Shown: positions 29,101 to 38,418, counted from the stretch's first letter. The stretch: DNA of 64,000 bases from Gordonia heveisoli (GCF_030315745.1 NZ_JASXSH010000016.1:1-64000), one strand, 5' to 3'. Program-made: numbers and translations. The notes: generated by a model from the sequence alone, not told the origin.

Positions 29101-32100
29101 ATGACCCTCGCAGACGACCGCGCCCACCGACTCGGTAGCGCACATCCCGATTCCGACCGTCCCGCCGTGACCCCACCGGCGGTGAACGTCACCGAAACCG
29201 ACTTCTCCCTCGACGACCGCTACACGCGCGAATCGGGAACCATCTATCTCACCGGCATTCAGGCGCTGGTGCGCATGGTCCGCGACCGCGCGCTCGTCGA
29301 CCGCAGGCAGAATCTGCGCACCGCCTCCTACATCTCCGGCTACGAGGGTTCACCCCTGGCCGGCTACGACCTTGAGATCGCCCGCCGACGCGACTACCTG
29401 ACCCCGGTCGACGTCATGCACCGGCCGGGCCTGAACGAGGAGATCGCAGCCACCTCGGTGATGGGATCGCAGATGGCCGCCCAGGTCGCCGACCTCGGCC
29501 CGGACGCACAGGGGCATCCGCGCGACGGCATCGTCGGCTACTGGTACGGCAAGGCCCCGGGCCTCGACCGCGCGACCGACGCGCTGCGCCACGCGAACCT
29601 GATCGGCACCCACCCCAACGGCGGGGCGGTGGCCATCGTCGGCGACGACCCCGGTGCCAAGAGTTCGACGGTGCCCTGCGCGTCGGAGATGGCACTGGCC
29701 GACCTGTACGTACCCGTCCTCTACCCGGCCGACCCGCAGGACATCCTCGACTTCGGTGTCCACGCCGCGGTGATGAGCCGTGTCAGTGGATTGTGGACGT
29801 CGTTGAAGATCGCCGCCCACGTCGCCGACGGCGCGGCCACCGCGGTCGTCGACCCGCACCGGGTGCTACCGGTCTACGGAGATCTCGGCACCAGCCCGCA
29901 TGTACCCAGCGGCCGGCTGCTCGGCGCCAGCCTGATGGAACTCGAACAGAATCAGCTGACCATCCGCACCCCGCGCGCTCTCACCTATGCACGACTCAAC
30001 GGCCTCAACCGCATCGTCGCCTCCTCCCCCGACGACCGGATCGGCCTCGTCGCGGCCGGGAAGACCTACCTCGATCTTCGAGAGTCGTTGCGCCTGATGG
30101 GCATCACCGATGACGATCTCGCGCGGCTGGGCATCCGGATTCTGAAACTCGGCATGGTCTACCCGCTCGACACCGAGATCGTGGAGCGGTTCATCTCCGA
30201 CACCGCCACCGGACATCTCGACGAGGTGATCGTGATCGAGGAGAAGCGCGACTTCATCGAGACGATGATGCGCGACGTCCTCTATCGGCACCCGCGAGCA
30301 CCGCGGATCGTCGGCAAGGCCAACGAGGACGGTTCGACGCTGTTCTCCCGCTTCGGCGAACTCGACGTCGACGCGGTGTGCCGCGGCCTAGCCGCACGAC
30401 TCGCGCGAGCCCATCACATCGATGCCGCACAGGACTGGCTGGACCGCAAGGCCGCGATCCGCACCCGCATCGAACTCCCGCTGGCGGTGCGCACCCCGTA
30501 CTTCTGTTCGGGCTGCCCGCACAACAGCTCGACGAAGGTGGCCGACAACACGCTGGTCGGCGCCGGAATCGGTTGTCACGCCATGGTGCTGTTGATGGAT
30601 CCGCGTCAGGTCGGTGACGTCGCGGGGATCACCCAGATGGGCGGCGAGGGTGCCCAGTGGCTGGGGATGGCACCCTTCGTGACCGCCGGACATTTCGTTC
30701 AGAACGTCGGCGACGGCACCTTCATGCACTCGGGTTCCCTCGCCTTGCGCGCGGCGGTTGCCTCCGGGGAGAACATCACCTACAAACTCCTCTACAACGG
30801 CACCGTCGCGATGACCGGCGGGCAAGATGCGGTCGGCGCCATGGATCTGGGCCGGCTGGTCGCCCTGCTGAAGGCCGAAGGGGTGGCCCGCATCGTGATC
30901 ACCTCCGACGACGCCGCACGGACCCGGGCTGTCGCCGGCCGGGGCGTCGAGGTCCGCGCCCGCGACGACATGCTGTCGGTACAAACCGAACTCGCCGCGG
31001 TACCGGGCGTCACGGTGCTCATCCACGATCAGCACTGTGCGGCCGAGAAGCGGCGTAAGCGCAAGCGCGGCACCATGTCCACTCCCGACAAGCGGGTCAT
31101 GATCAACGAGCGGATCTGTGAGGGCTGCGGCGATTGCGGGACCAAGTCGAACTGTCTGTCGGTACACCCCGTGGACACCGAGTTCGGGCGCAAGACCCGG
31201 ATCGACCAGAGTTCCTGCAACCTCGACTTCTCCTGTCTCGCCGGGGATTGCCCGTCCTTCGTGACGGTGGTCCCGGGCAGCCCGGCGCGCGGGCACCGCG
31301 TCGCCGACATCGGGGCCGAGGACATCGCGGCGCCACATGTGCCCGCCATCGACGGTTCGTTCGCGATCCGGGTCACCGGGATCGGCGGCACCGGGGTGGT
31401 CACGGTGTCGCAGGTACTCGCCACCGCGGCCGTTCTCGACGGCCACGCCGCGCGCACCGTCGACATGACCGGGCTGGCGCAGAAGGGTGGCGCGGTCGTC
31501 GCCGACATCAAGCTCACCGCTACCCCCGTCGAGCAGGCCGCGAAGATCAGCACCGGCGGGTGCGACCTGTATCTCGCCTGTGACAGCCTCGTCGGCACCG
31601 ATCCGACGCAACTCAAAGTCACCGATGCCAGGCGAACGACCGCGGTGGTCAGTACCACCCAAATCCCCACCGGCGCCATGGTCATCGACACCGCAGTCGG
31701 CTTCCCCAGCGCGGCCACCATCCACGATGCGATCGACTCGCGGGTCTCCCGCTCGGTCTATCTGGACCCCGGCATGCTCGCCACCGCGCTCTTCGGTGAC
31801 GAGCAGTACGCCAACATGATGATGATCGGGGCGGCGTGCCAATCCGGTGCGCTGGCCATCTCCCCCGACGCCGTCGAACGGGCGATCTCACTCAACGGGG
31901 TGGCTGTCGAGCTGAATACGCAGGCCTTCCGCCGGGGCCGACAGGTGGTCGCCGACCCGCACGCGGTGACCGAGGCCCTGCCCGGCGCCGACCGCGCCGC
32001 CGAGACCCCGGTCAGCACTACCGCGCGGGCTGCGGTGGCCACCCTCGGGGCGCTCGACACCGAACTGGCGCACACCGTCGGACGACGCTACGACGAACTG

Positions 32101-32679
32101 ACCGCCTACTCCTCCGAAACCTATGCGCGCGACTATCTCTCGGTGATCGCGCGGGTGCAGGAGGCCGGTGAGCGTGACCTGACCGACGTCATCGCCCGGA
32201 ATCTGTACAAGTTGATGGCCTACAAGGACGAGTACGAGGTCGCGCGACTGTCCGCCGACCCAGGGTTCGCCGCGGACATCGCCGCCTCCTACGGCGCCGA
32301 CGCGCAGGTGTCCATCCGGCTGCACCCGCCGATGCTGCGCGCACTGGGCAAGAAGGAGAAGACGTCGCTGGGGGCGTGGTCGCAGCGACCGATGCGCGCC
32401 CTGGCCGGAATGCGCAAGCTGCGTGGCACCCGCTGGGACCCGTTCGGACACACCGAGGTCCGTCGTACCGAGCGCGCGCTGGTCGTCGAGTATCGCGCAC
32501 TCGTCGACGATCTGCTCGCCGCTCTCGCCGACGGCCGGGTGACCACCGCCCAGATGCCGACCGTAGTCGCACTCGCCGGACTGCCGGATATGGTGCGCGG
32601 CTACGAATCGGTGAAGATGGGCAATGTCGAGCGCTACCGCACCGAACTGACCCGGCTCCGCGGCGAACTCGGCATCTAG
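29101..32679 (+). CDS. Indolepyruvate:ferredoxin oxidoreductase-type fused protein (2-oxoacid oxidoreductase)
   Basis: The 1192-aa single-chain enzyme has an N-terminal IorA-like region (GIQALVRMVRDR, SYISGYEGSPLAGYDLE, then a ThDP-domain part with FCSGCPHNSSTK and GDGTFMHSG). A cysteine-rich iron-sulfur segment follows (CEGCGDCGTKSNC, CNLDFSCLAGDCPSF). The C-terminal IorB/gamma-like region has IRVTGIGGTGVVTVSQVLA and MTGLAQKGGAVV. Such enzymes oxidatively decarboxylate aryl or branched 2-oxoacids to acyl-CoA using ferredoxin. The ATG at 29101 is used; the open frame reaches 28891, but that part is not conserved-looking. It is divergent from the leucine operon. Its stop overlaps the stop of the convergent methyltransferase gene (CTAG). 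Confidence 0.9.
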   Translation: MTLADDRAHRLGSAHPDSDRPAVTPPAVNVTETDFSLDDRYTRESGTIYLTGIQALVRMVRDRALVDRRQNLRTASYISGYEGSPLAGYDLEIARRRDYLTPVDVMHRPGLNEEIAATSVMGSQMAAQVADLGPDAQGHPRDGIVGYWYGKAPGLDRATDALRHANLIGTHPNGGAVAIVGDDPGAKSSTVPCASEMALADLYVPVLYPADPQDILDFGVHAAVMSRVSGLWTSLKIAAHVADGAATAVVDPHRVLPVYGDLGTSPHVPSGRLLGASLMELEQNQLTIRTPRALTYARLNGLNRIVASSPDDRIGLVAAGKTYLDLRESLRLMGITDDDLARLGIRILKLGMVYPLDTEIVERFISDTATGHLDEVIVIEEKRDFIETMMRDVLYRHPRAPRIVGKANEDGSTLFSRFGELDVDAVCRGLAARLARAHHIDAAQDWLDRKAAIRTRIELPLAVRTPYFCSGCPHNSSTKVADNTLVGAGIGCHAMVLLMDPRQVGDVAGITQMGGEGAQWLGMAPFVTAGHFVQNVGDGTFMHSGSLALRAAVASGENITYKLLYNGTVAMTGGQDAVGAMDLGRLVALLKAEGVARIVITSDDAARTRAVAGRGVEVRARDDMLSVQTELAAVPGVTVLIHDQHCAAEKRRKRKRGTMSTPDKRVMINERICEGCGDCGTKSNCLSVHPVDTEFGRKTRIDQSSCNLDFSCLAGDCPSFVTVVPGSPARGHRVADIGAEDIAAPHVPAIDGSFAIRVTGIGGTGVVTVSQVLATAAVLDGHAARTVDMTGLAQKGGAVVADIKLTATPVEQAAKISTGGCDLYLACDSLVGTDPTQLKVTDARRTTAVVSTTQIPTGAMVIDTAVGFPSAATIHDAIDSRVSRSVYLDPGMLATALFGDEQYANMMMIGAACQSGALAISPDAVERAISLNGVAVELNTQAFRRGRQVVADPHAVTEALPGADRAAETPVSTTARAAVATLGALDTELAHTVGRRYDELTAYSSETYARDYLSVIARVQEAGERDLTDVIARNLYKLMAYKDEYEVARLSADPGFAADIAASYGADAQVSIRLHPPMLRALGKKEKTSLGAWSQRPMRALAGMRKLRGTRWDPFGHTEVRRTERALVVEYRALVDDLLAALADGRVTTAQMPTVVALAGLPDMVRGYESVKMGNVERYRTELTRLRGELGI

Positions 32680-33482
32680 GGAGCGTGCCCAGCGTCGGCG
32701 CCTTCAGCGCGTCGTAGCCGGGCGACGACGGTCGTCTGATCGTCGTCGAGCGAGTCGGCGAGATATCCGCTGGTATCCAGCAGCGGGTACTGCGACCGGT
32801 TCATCTCGATCAGCAGGGTGCCGCCGGGCCGCAGCCAGAACCGGGCCTCGCGGACGAGCGCGCGGATCGGGTCCAGACCGTCGGGACCGCCCAGCAGGGC
32901 GTGGTGCGGTTCGTGATCACGGGCCTCCCGCGGCAGCTGGTCGAGCGCATCGTCGGGGACATAGGGCGGCACTGCGGCGATCACATCGATGCGACCCCGC
33001 AGTTCGGCATCGACACCCGACAGCACCGCGCTCTCGTGAACGCCGGCATCCGGCCCGAGGTTCGCCCGCGCCCAGATCAGCGCGACGGGATCGTCGTCGC
33101 AGGCGTGCACCCGGGCGTCGGGTATCTGGTCTCGCACCGATGCGGCGATCGGAGCCGCCCCGCAGAACGCCTCCAGCACGATCGGCGCGTGGCGTCCGCC
33201 TGCCGCCGCGATCGCGGCGCGGGCCAGCGACAGCGACCGCTGCCGGGGCACGAAAACGCCCGGGCCGACCCGCAACCGCAGATCCCCGAAGTCGACCCAC
33301 CCGACGATGTGTTCCAGCGGATCACCGTCGAGTCGGCGCGCCACCCGCTCGGTGAGGTCGTCGGGACCGGTGGCCGCCTCCCGAAGCAGACTGGCCTCCT
33401 CCACCGCGAAAACGCTGCCCGACGCAACAAGCGCGCGAACCAACGGATCGGCATCCGTCGGTTTGCGCGCTTGCGGCGACAT
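32676..33482 (-). CDS. PrmC/HemK-related methyltransferase with altered NPPY motif
   Basis: The 268-aa product has a PrmC-like layout: N-terminal helical domain, VFVPRQRSLSLARAAI linker, SAM motif I region VLEAFCGAAPIAASV, acidic CDDDP, and IDVIAAVPPYVPDDA in the catalytic position. The Asn of the canonical NPPY motif, which binds the target glutamine amide, is Val at about residue 171, so this is not ordinary PrmC. It resembles the 'putative N5-glutamine methyltransferase' subgroup of actinobacteria. It lies eight bases after the second DUF5336 gene. Confidence 0.75.
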   Translation of the reverse strand: MSPQARKPTDADPLVRALVASGSVFAVEEASLLREAATGPDDLTERVARRLDGDPLEHIVGWVDFGDLRLRVGPGVFVPRQRSLSLARAAIAAAGGRHAPIVLEAFCGAAPIAASVRDQIPDARVHACDDDPVALIWARANLGPDAGVHESAVLSGVDAELRGRIDVIAAVPPYVPDDALDQLPREARDHEPHHALLGGPDGLDPIRALVREARFWLRPGGTLLIEMNRSQYPLLDTSGYLADSLDDDQTTVVARLRRAEGADAGHAP

Positions 33483-33490
33483 CGGGTCGA

Positions 33491-34393
33491 TCAGAGCTGA
33501 CCTGCGGTCGGCGCCACCGGGGCCGACGCAGAAGCCGGCTCGTCGTCGGGGGCCAGACCGAACATCGCGGCCGACCCGAACAGCAGGGCGACCTGGAGGA
33601 ACCCGAAGATCAGCGCGACGATCGCCCCGGCACCGAGGTCGACGACGACCGGCAGCACCAACGCGGCCGCCAGCAGCGCCAGCCAGGCAGCCCCCGCGAT
33701 CACTGCCAGGAACGGGATCGCCTTGCGGTACTTTGGGATCAACGCCAGCGCCGTGGCCAGCGCGACCGCACCCAGGAGGATGATGAACTTGCCCGGGTTG
33801 AGGAAGACCTCGTAGGAGAAGAACGCAGGCAGGCCGGTATCACCGTCGGCGAGCTTCTGGCTCCAGTCCTCGGCCTCCTCCTCGACCCCGGAGGCGACGG
33901 TCACCCAGCTGACAAAGCCCATGAAGTAGGTGATGATGCCGGCCACGATCGACGCCGCGGCCAACAACACCGGCGGACTCGGCTTGGGTCCGGCCGCCGC
34001 GGGCGGTGCACCCCAGAACTGCGCATTCGGATCATGGGGGTTGGGGGCATAGGCATTCGGGGGGTAGGCGTTCGGATCGCCGACACCCGCGATCGGGGTG
34101 AAGCCCGGTGCCGGCGCACCCCACTGCGGTTGAGCGGCAAAGGATCCGCTCGTCGGCGGGCCGGCGAAGGCACCGGAATCCTGCGCGCCGAACCCACTCT
34201 GCCCCGGATGGGCGCCGGGTGCAGCAGTCGACGTCCCGAGAATGGTCGTCGGATGCTCGCCCGTACCGGCGACACCACCCGGAGTCGGCCCGCCCGGGTT
34301 CACCGGCGTCGTACCCGGCAGGTCCGGTGACGGTACGGTCGACGGGTTCTGCCCCGACACATCGGCAGATTGGCTGGGTTCGCCTGGATTCAC
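33491..34393 (-). CDS. Second DUF5336-like four-helix membrane protein
   Basis: The 300-aa product has an N-terminal Pro/Gly/Ser/Asn-rich disordered region (residues about 1-140, with repeated PNAYPPNAYAPNP-type units) and four hydrophobic helices in residues 150-285. A short acidic/Ala-rich tail follows. It resembles the DUF5336 protein at 17631-18749 in architecture, although the low-complexity region differs. The GTG at 34393 is chosen because GAAGGAG lies seven bases upstream; an ATG at 34447 lacks such a site. The function is unknown. Confidence 0.72.
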   Translation of the reverse strand: MNPGEPSQSADVSGQNPSTVPSPDLPGTTPVNPGGPTPGGVAGTGEHPTTILGTSTAAPGAHPGQSGFGAQDSGAFAGPPTSGSFAAQPQWGAPAPGFTPIAGVGDPNAYPPNAYAPNPHDPNAQFWGAPPAAAGPKPSPPVLLAAASIVAGIITYFMGFVSWVTVASGVEEEAEDWSQKLADGDTGLPAFFSYEVFLNPGKFIILLGAVALATALALIPKYRKAIPFLAVIAGAAWLALLAAALVLPVVVDLGAGAIVALIFGFLQVALLFGSAAMFGLAPDDEPASASAPVAPTAGQL

Positions 34394-34573
34394 GTTGTTC
34401 TCCTTCGCCGCCACCGGGCGGGCCAGTACGTACGCACGATTGCGCACATCATCCGATGACCTTAAGGGTTGGACAAGTCGGACACCTAGACCTGACGCGG
34501 TTTTCCTCCGACCACACGACGTCCGCCGGGGGCGGGACGGTCGACCAGGAGTGGTCGAATCAGGACGGTCGAG

Positions 34574-35260
34574 TCAGGATGGGGGGACCGCAACCGTGGG
34601 GGCCGGACCGAGTAGCGCCGACGTCGCCATCTCGGTCAGCAACGGACGCAACCTCTGCTCGGGGAATGCGGGCAGCCGCGGTGACGAGTTGAGCAGCCCG
34701 AAGGTGGCATGGACACGCACGCGCGCCTCGTCGGCGTCGGCCGGGGCATCGGTTCGTCGGGCACGGCACGCGAGCACCACGTCGACCCATTGTTCGACGT
34801 AGCGTCGCTGCAGCGACCGCACCCGATGATTGGCGTCCGGGGTGAGCGAGGACAGGTCGCGGTCCTGCACCGCGATCAGATCCGGCCGGGTGACCAGGAC
34901 GTCGATGTGGAACCGGATCAGGTCACGCAGGGTCTGGGCCGGCGACACCCCTGCGGCGACGACCTGCGCCCCGCCGTCGTGCAGCCGCTGGCTGATGTCG
35001 ATGAGCATCTCGTCGAGCAGATCCGACTTCGACGAGAAATGCCGGTACATCGCCGGCCCGCTGATCCCGACCGCTCGGCCGATGTCTTCGAGCCGGACCG
35101 CGTTGAATCCGCGCGCGGCCATCTGCTGGGCGGCCGCGGTCAGCAGTTCGGTGCGGCGTGCGGCCTTGGCCTGGTCGCGCCGCGTCGGCGCGCGCCGGCC
35201 GTCGCCCGCGTCGGACGATCCGGCGACCGGATCGTCGGGGTCCGGACCGTCGAGCGTCAC
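34574..35260 (-). CDS. TetR-family repressor (candidate regulator of the leucine operon)
   Basis: The 228-aa product has an N-terminal TetR helix-turn-helix at about residues 35-80 (ELLTAAAQQMAARGFNAVRL, then GRAVGISGPAMYRHFSSKS). The ligand domain includes DLIRFHIDVLVTRPDLIAVQ and RRYVEQWVDVVLACR. It is similar in type to the regulator next to the homologous M. tuberculosis cluster (Rv2506). It follows the nitroreductase gene by four bases. It is the only TetR gene in the window and therefore the first candidate for the dyads at 28841-28862 and 35953-35974. Confidence 0.88.
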   Translation of the reverse strand: MTLDGPDPDDPVAGSSDAGDGRRAPTRRDQAKAARRTELLTAAAQQMAARGFNAVRLEDIGRAVGISGPAMYRHFSSKSDLLDEMLIDISQRLHDGGAQVVAAGVSPAQTLRDLIRFHIDVLVTRPDLIAVQDRDLSSLTPDANHRVRSLQRRYVEQWVDVVLACRARRTDAPADADEARVRVHATFGLLNSSPRLPAFPEQRLRPLLTEMATSALLGPAPTVAVPPS

Positions 35261-35264
35261 CGGA

Positions 35265-35885
35265 TCACCAGCCGTCTATATGCAGAATGTCGTCCAGCGA
35301 TTTCCGTCCGGCCGGGCGAAAGTCGGTGCCCTTGGTATAGGCCACCGGCAGCAGCACTCCCTGATGGACGTTGTCCGGAATGCCCAGGAGTTCGGCGATC
35401 TCCTTCTCGTACACCAGATGCAAAGTGGTGTACGAGGTTCCGAGCCCTCGCGCTCGCAGGGCCAATGCCAGACTCCACGCCGCGGGAAGCAGCGAGCCCC
35501 AGAACCCGGCCTGATTCCCCCGCGGAAGTTCGGTTCCGGCGGCCAGCGCTCCGATCACCAGGACCGGCACCTCACCCATGGTGTCGGCGAGGTACTGCGC
35601 ACTCGACGCCACCCGTGCGGCCGTGTCGTCGGCGGCGGGGCGGCCCCCGTAGTACTTGGCGAAGGATTTCGCGTAGTAGTCGCCGACCTGGCGTTTGAGT
35701 TCGGGATCGGTGAGGACGATCCAATGCCAGCCCTGATTGTTGCCGCCACTGGGCGCCTGCAACGCGACCTCGAGCGCCTCGGTGACGATCTCCAGCGGGA
35801 CCGGGCGGTCGTAGTCGAGTCGTTTGCGAACCGATCGTGTGGTGGTCAGCAGCTGGTCAGGATCCAGCGGCAACAGTTCGGTCAT
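35265..35885 (-). CDS. Nitroreductase-family flavoprotein
   Basis: The 206-aa FMN-dependent nitroreductase fold has TTRSVRKRLDYDRPVP with the FMN-contacting S-V-R-K segment, APSGGNNQGWHWIVLTD, and a C-terminal VAYTKGTDFRPAGRKSLDDI. Substrates of the family are nitroaromatics, quinones or enones; none can be assigned. The ATG at 35885 has AAGGA upstream. It is the first gene of a two-gene operon with the TetR gene, driven by a recognisable promoter at 35933-35960. Confidence 0.88.
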   Translation of the reverse strand: MTELLPLDPDQLLTTTRSVRKRLDYDRPVPLEIVTEALEVALQAPSGGNNQGWHWIVLTDPELKRQVGDYYAKSFAKYYGGRPAADDTAARVASSAQYLADTMGEVPVLVIGALAAGTELPRGNQAGFWGSLLPAAWSLALALRARGLGTSYTTLHLVYEKEIAELLGIPDNVHQGVLLPVAYTKGTDFRPAGRKSLDDILHIDGW

Positions 35886-35932
35886 CGATACGTCCTTCTG
35901 TCAGGGTGGCCCGAAGTGTGCGATCAAGGCCG

Positions 35933-35974
35933 ACACTATCAACGCGACCTCTTCAGTGAATCAGGATTCACTGA
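35933..35974 (-). promoter_or_regulatory. Nitroreductase-TetR promoter with overlapping perfect dyad
   Basis: On the minus strand, TTCACT (35955-35960) and TAGTGT (35933-35938) are spaced by 16 bases and fit -35/-10 elements. The -35 element is embedded in a perfect 9+4+9 dyad at 35953-35974, with arms TCAGTGAAT / ATTCACTGA. The dyad also covers the last codons of the upstream NUDIX gene. Its outer TCAGT half-site matches that of the 28841-28862 dyad, and both are 22 bp long. Confidence 0.6.
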
Positions 35975-36383
35975 GATGTGGGTCGTCGTCGACGACGCCG
36001 ACCTCGGCGAGAAAGTCGAGTAACCCCGACGTCAGCCGCATCGCGGGCAGGTCGTTCGGCGAGAACCAGCGGGCCCGGACCGCGTCGTCACCGGCCCGCA
36101 ACTCCCCCGATCGCACGCTGGCACGGAAGTCGTGCACCACGAACACCCGACCATCGGCGGCCGAGATCTCGAAGGCCGAGATCTCCGCGCCGACGTCGAC
36201 GACGAGCCCGGTCTCCTCGGCGACCTCCCGGGCCGCCGCCGCCACCAGTTCCTCGCCGGGCTGGACCTTGCCGCCGGGCAGACTCCAGTGCCCGGCCTGC
36301 GGAGGATTGCGGCGCAGCACCAACAGGATCCGGCCCGCGTCGTCGGTGATGACCGAACCGACGGCGACGATCCGCGTCGTCAT
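35961..36383 (-). CDS. NUDIX hydrolase
   Basis: The 140-aa product has a complete Nudix box, GGKVQPGEELVAAAAREVAE-ETG (about residues 37-59), and a MutT-like N-terminus (IVAVGSVITDDAGRILLVLR). It hydrolyses a nucleoside diphosphate derivative of unknown identity. Its ATG overlaps the upstream carboxyltransferase stop by four bases (ATGA), so the two are co-translated. Confidence 0.9.
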   Translation of the reverse strand: MTTRIVAVGSVITDDAGRILLVLRRNPPQAGHWSLPGGKVQPGEELVAAAAREVAEETGLVVDVGAEISAFEISAADGRVFVVHDFRASVRSGELRAGDDAVRARWFSPNDLPAMRLTSGLLDFLAEVGVVDDDPHLSES

Positions 36384-37858
36384 CGGTGAACCCCGTTCGG
36401 TACGCGCGTTCTCCCCGCTCGGTCGGGCCGGGCGATCTCGCCAAGCATCTCTGCCACCCGCGCGGGCAACCCCGCGACCATGTCGTCGGCCGCGACCACC
36501 ACGTCGACGATCCCCGCGTCGGCGAGATCGACGGCGGCGATCCCCTGCTGCTCGGCCACTTCCGCGGCGCGGTCGGTGGTGCGGTGCACGATCAGACTGG
36601 CACCTTCGGGCGGCAGCGGCGACAGCCATGCATCACTCACCGCGATGCGGCGGTCGGCGGGGAACAGCGCCAACGCGGCGCCGCCACCGCCCTGACCCAG
36701 CAGCACCGACACCGTCGGCACCGGCACGTCGATGAGTTCGGCCATGCAGCAAGCAATCTCGGCAGCCAGGCCACCTTCCTCGGCGGCGACCGACAGTTCC
36801 GCACCGGGCGTGTCGACGAGGGTGACGATCGGCAGATGTAACGACCGCGCCATCGCGATCGCCCGACGCGCCCGCACCAATGCGGCCGGCCCGATCAGCT
36901 CACCGGCAGCCTGCGCCCGCCGATCCTGACCGATCACCACCGCCACCCGATCACCGAACCGACTCAGCCCCAAGCGAATCGGACCGCTCTCGCTGATCCA
37001 CACCCCGCCCGCGGCCGTCAGGAACTCCTCCACCCCGGCGCGCGATCCGGCGCGGGTCGCGAGCACCGACTCCCATACCGGCGGCCGATCTTCCGGCGCG
37101 GTCGAGGCGGCCGGACCGCCGACCGCAGGCAGTGCCCACGGTGCCACGCTGCCGACGACGGGCGGACCGGCATCGGCGAGCAGTCCCAGCACCGACCCCA
37201 GTCGCGTACGCAAGTCAGAAGCGTCGAGCACCCCGTCTAGCACATACACCCTGGTCAGGTTCTCCGCCGTCTGCACCCCGTCTGGAAACTGATCACCGTA
37301 CAGTCCCGCATAGACCCGCGGACCCAGAAAGCCCACCAGCGCACCGGGTTCGGCCCAGCACAGATGACCCAGCGAACCCCACGACGCGAAGACCCCACCG
37401 GTGGTCGGGTGCCGGAGATAGACCAGATACGGCAGTCCGGCCGACCGATGCTCGACGACGGCGCCGGTGATCGCGGCCATCTGCAGGAAGGCCGCGGTGC
37501 CCTCCTGCATCCGGGTGCCGCCCGAGGCGGGCAGCGCCAGCACCGGATGACGTGCAGCGGTGGCACGTCGCAGCGCCGCCACCACACGCGCACCGGCCGC
37601 GGCCCCGATCGACCCACCGAGAAAAGCGAATTCACTGACGATCAGCACGACCGGCACACCGTCGATCCGTCCGAGACCGGTGATTACCGACTCGTCGATG
37701 CCTGCGCGTTCACGGGCCCGCCGCAGGTCGTCGGCATAGCCGGCGTCGACGACGCCGGGGTCGGGAAGCCCAACTTCGGCGTCCCAGGATTCCCACGATC
37801 CGGCATCGATGATCAGGTCACGCACATCCACCGCGGTGGATCGTCTGCCGTCAGCCAC
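36380..37858 (-). CDS. Fused beta/alpha acetyl-CoA carboxylase carboxyltransferase, AccD3-like
   Basis: The 492-aa product has two tandem crotonase-like halves. The first has VLIVSEFAFLGGSIGAAAGA and ALPASGGTRMQEGTAAFLQMA. The second has LHLPIVTLVDTPGAELSVAAEEGG and VSVLLGQGGGGAALALFP. This single-chain AccD+AccA arrangement and length match M. tuberculosis AccD3 (about 495 aa). Its acyl-CoA substrate is not established. No biotin carboxylase gene is adjacent, so it would have to use an alpha subunit encoded elsewhere. GTG start at 37858. Confidence 0.85.
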   Translation of the reverse strand: MADGRRSTAVDVRDLIIDAGSWESWDAEVGLPDPGVVDAGYADDLRRARERAGIDESVITGLGRIDGVPVVLIVSEFAFLGGSIGAAAGARVVAALRRATAARHPVLALPASGGTRMQEGTAAFLQMAAITGAVVEHRSAGLPYLVYLRHPTTGGVFASWGSLGHLCWAEPGALVGFLGPRVYAGLYGDQFPDGVQTAENLTRVYVLDGVLDASDLRTRLGSVLGLLADAGPPVVGSVAPWALPAVGGPAASTAPEDRPPVWESVLATRAGSRAGVEEFLTAAGGVWISESGPIRLGLSRFGDRVAVVIGQDRRAQAAGELIGPAALVRARRAIAMARSLHLPIVTLVDTPGAELSVAAEEGGLAAEIACCMAELIDVPVPTVSVLLGQGGGGAALALFPADRRIAVSDAWLSPLPPEGASLIVHRTTDRAAEVAEQQGIAAVDLADAGIVDVVVAADDMVAGLPARVAEMLGEIARPDRAGRTRVPNGVHR

Positions 37859-37897
37859 CCACCCAAACTAGTCCGCGCGAACCCGCTGTGGTGCGAC

Positions 37898-38359
37898 TCA
37901 ACCCTCGCTGGCCGTCTTGAGCCGGGCCAGCCCCTTCTCGAAGTCCTTGCCGAGTAGGCGGTCGAAGAGCCCGAACGGCGCAGTCACCCGGCTGAACAAC
38001 GAATGGGGACCCGTCATCGTCCACTCGACCTCGGTCGATCCGTCGTTCTCGGACAGCGTGAAACTGCTGGTACTGGTGGATTTCATCGGCTTCTCGAAGA
38101 CGACGTCGACGTCGACGCGGGTGGGTGTCTGCACCGCGACGATCTCGATCGTCCCCTTGCCAGCCTTGCGGTTACCCGACCACGCATACTTCGCGCCGAC
38201 CCCGGCGTCTGCCCCGGAGTAGGTGCGCTCGAGGTCGGGGTCGAGGCCCTCCCACGGCGACCAGTCGCGCCACCGGTGCAGATCGGCGATCCGGGCGTGA
38301 ATCTCGGTGGCGGGCGCGGAGATCGTCGTGGTGCGGGTGATGGCGTAGGTCGCGGACAT
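37898..38359 (-). CDS. SRPBCC family protein
   Basis: The 153-aa START/Bet v1-like protein carries TISAPATEIHARIADLHRWRDWSPW at the N-terminus, a pattern of polyketide cyclase-like SRPBCC proteins, then alternating beta strands and a long C-terminal helix (LLGKDFEKGLARLKT). The ATG at 38359 has an excellent ribosome-binding site (GAGGAG). The function is unknown; it stands alone between the AccD3-like and RDD genes. Confidence 0.82.
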   Translation of the reverse strand: MSATYAITRTTTISAPATEIHARIADLHRWRDWSPWEGLDPDLERTYSGADAGVGAKYAWSGNRKAGKGTIEIVAVQTPTRVDVDVVFEKPMKSTSTSSFTLSENDGSTEVEWTMTGPHSLFSRVTAPFGLFDRLLGKDFEKGLARLKTASEG

Positions 38360-38418
38360 CGGAACTCCTCGGCGGATGGGAATGGACATTGTTTCATCGG
38401 CGACGGCCCGTCACCGGG

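Noticed and set aside
33491-34393. Tandem AAT/Pro codon repeats near 34020-34080 as a regulatory repeat
   Set aside because: They are codons of the low-complexity PNAY-type N-terminal region of the DUF5336-like protein.
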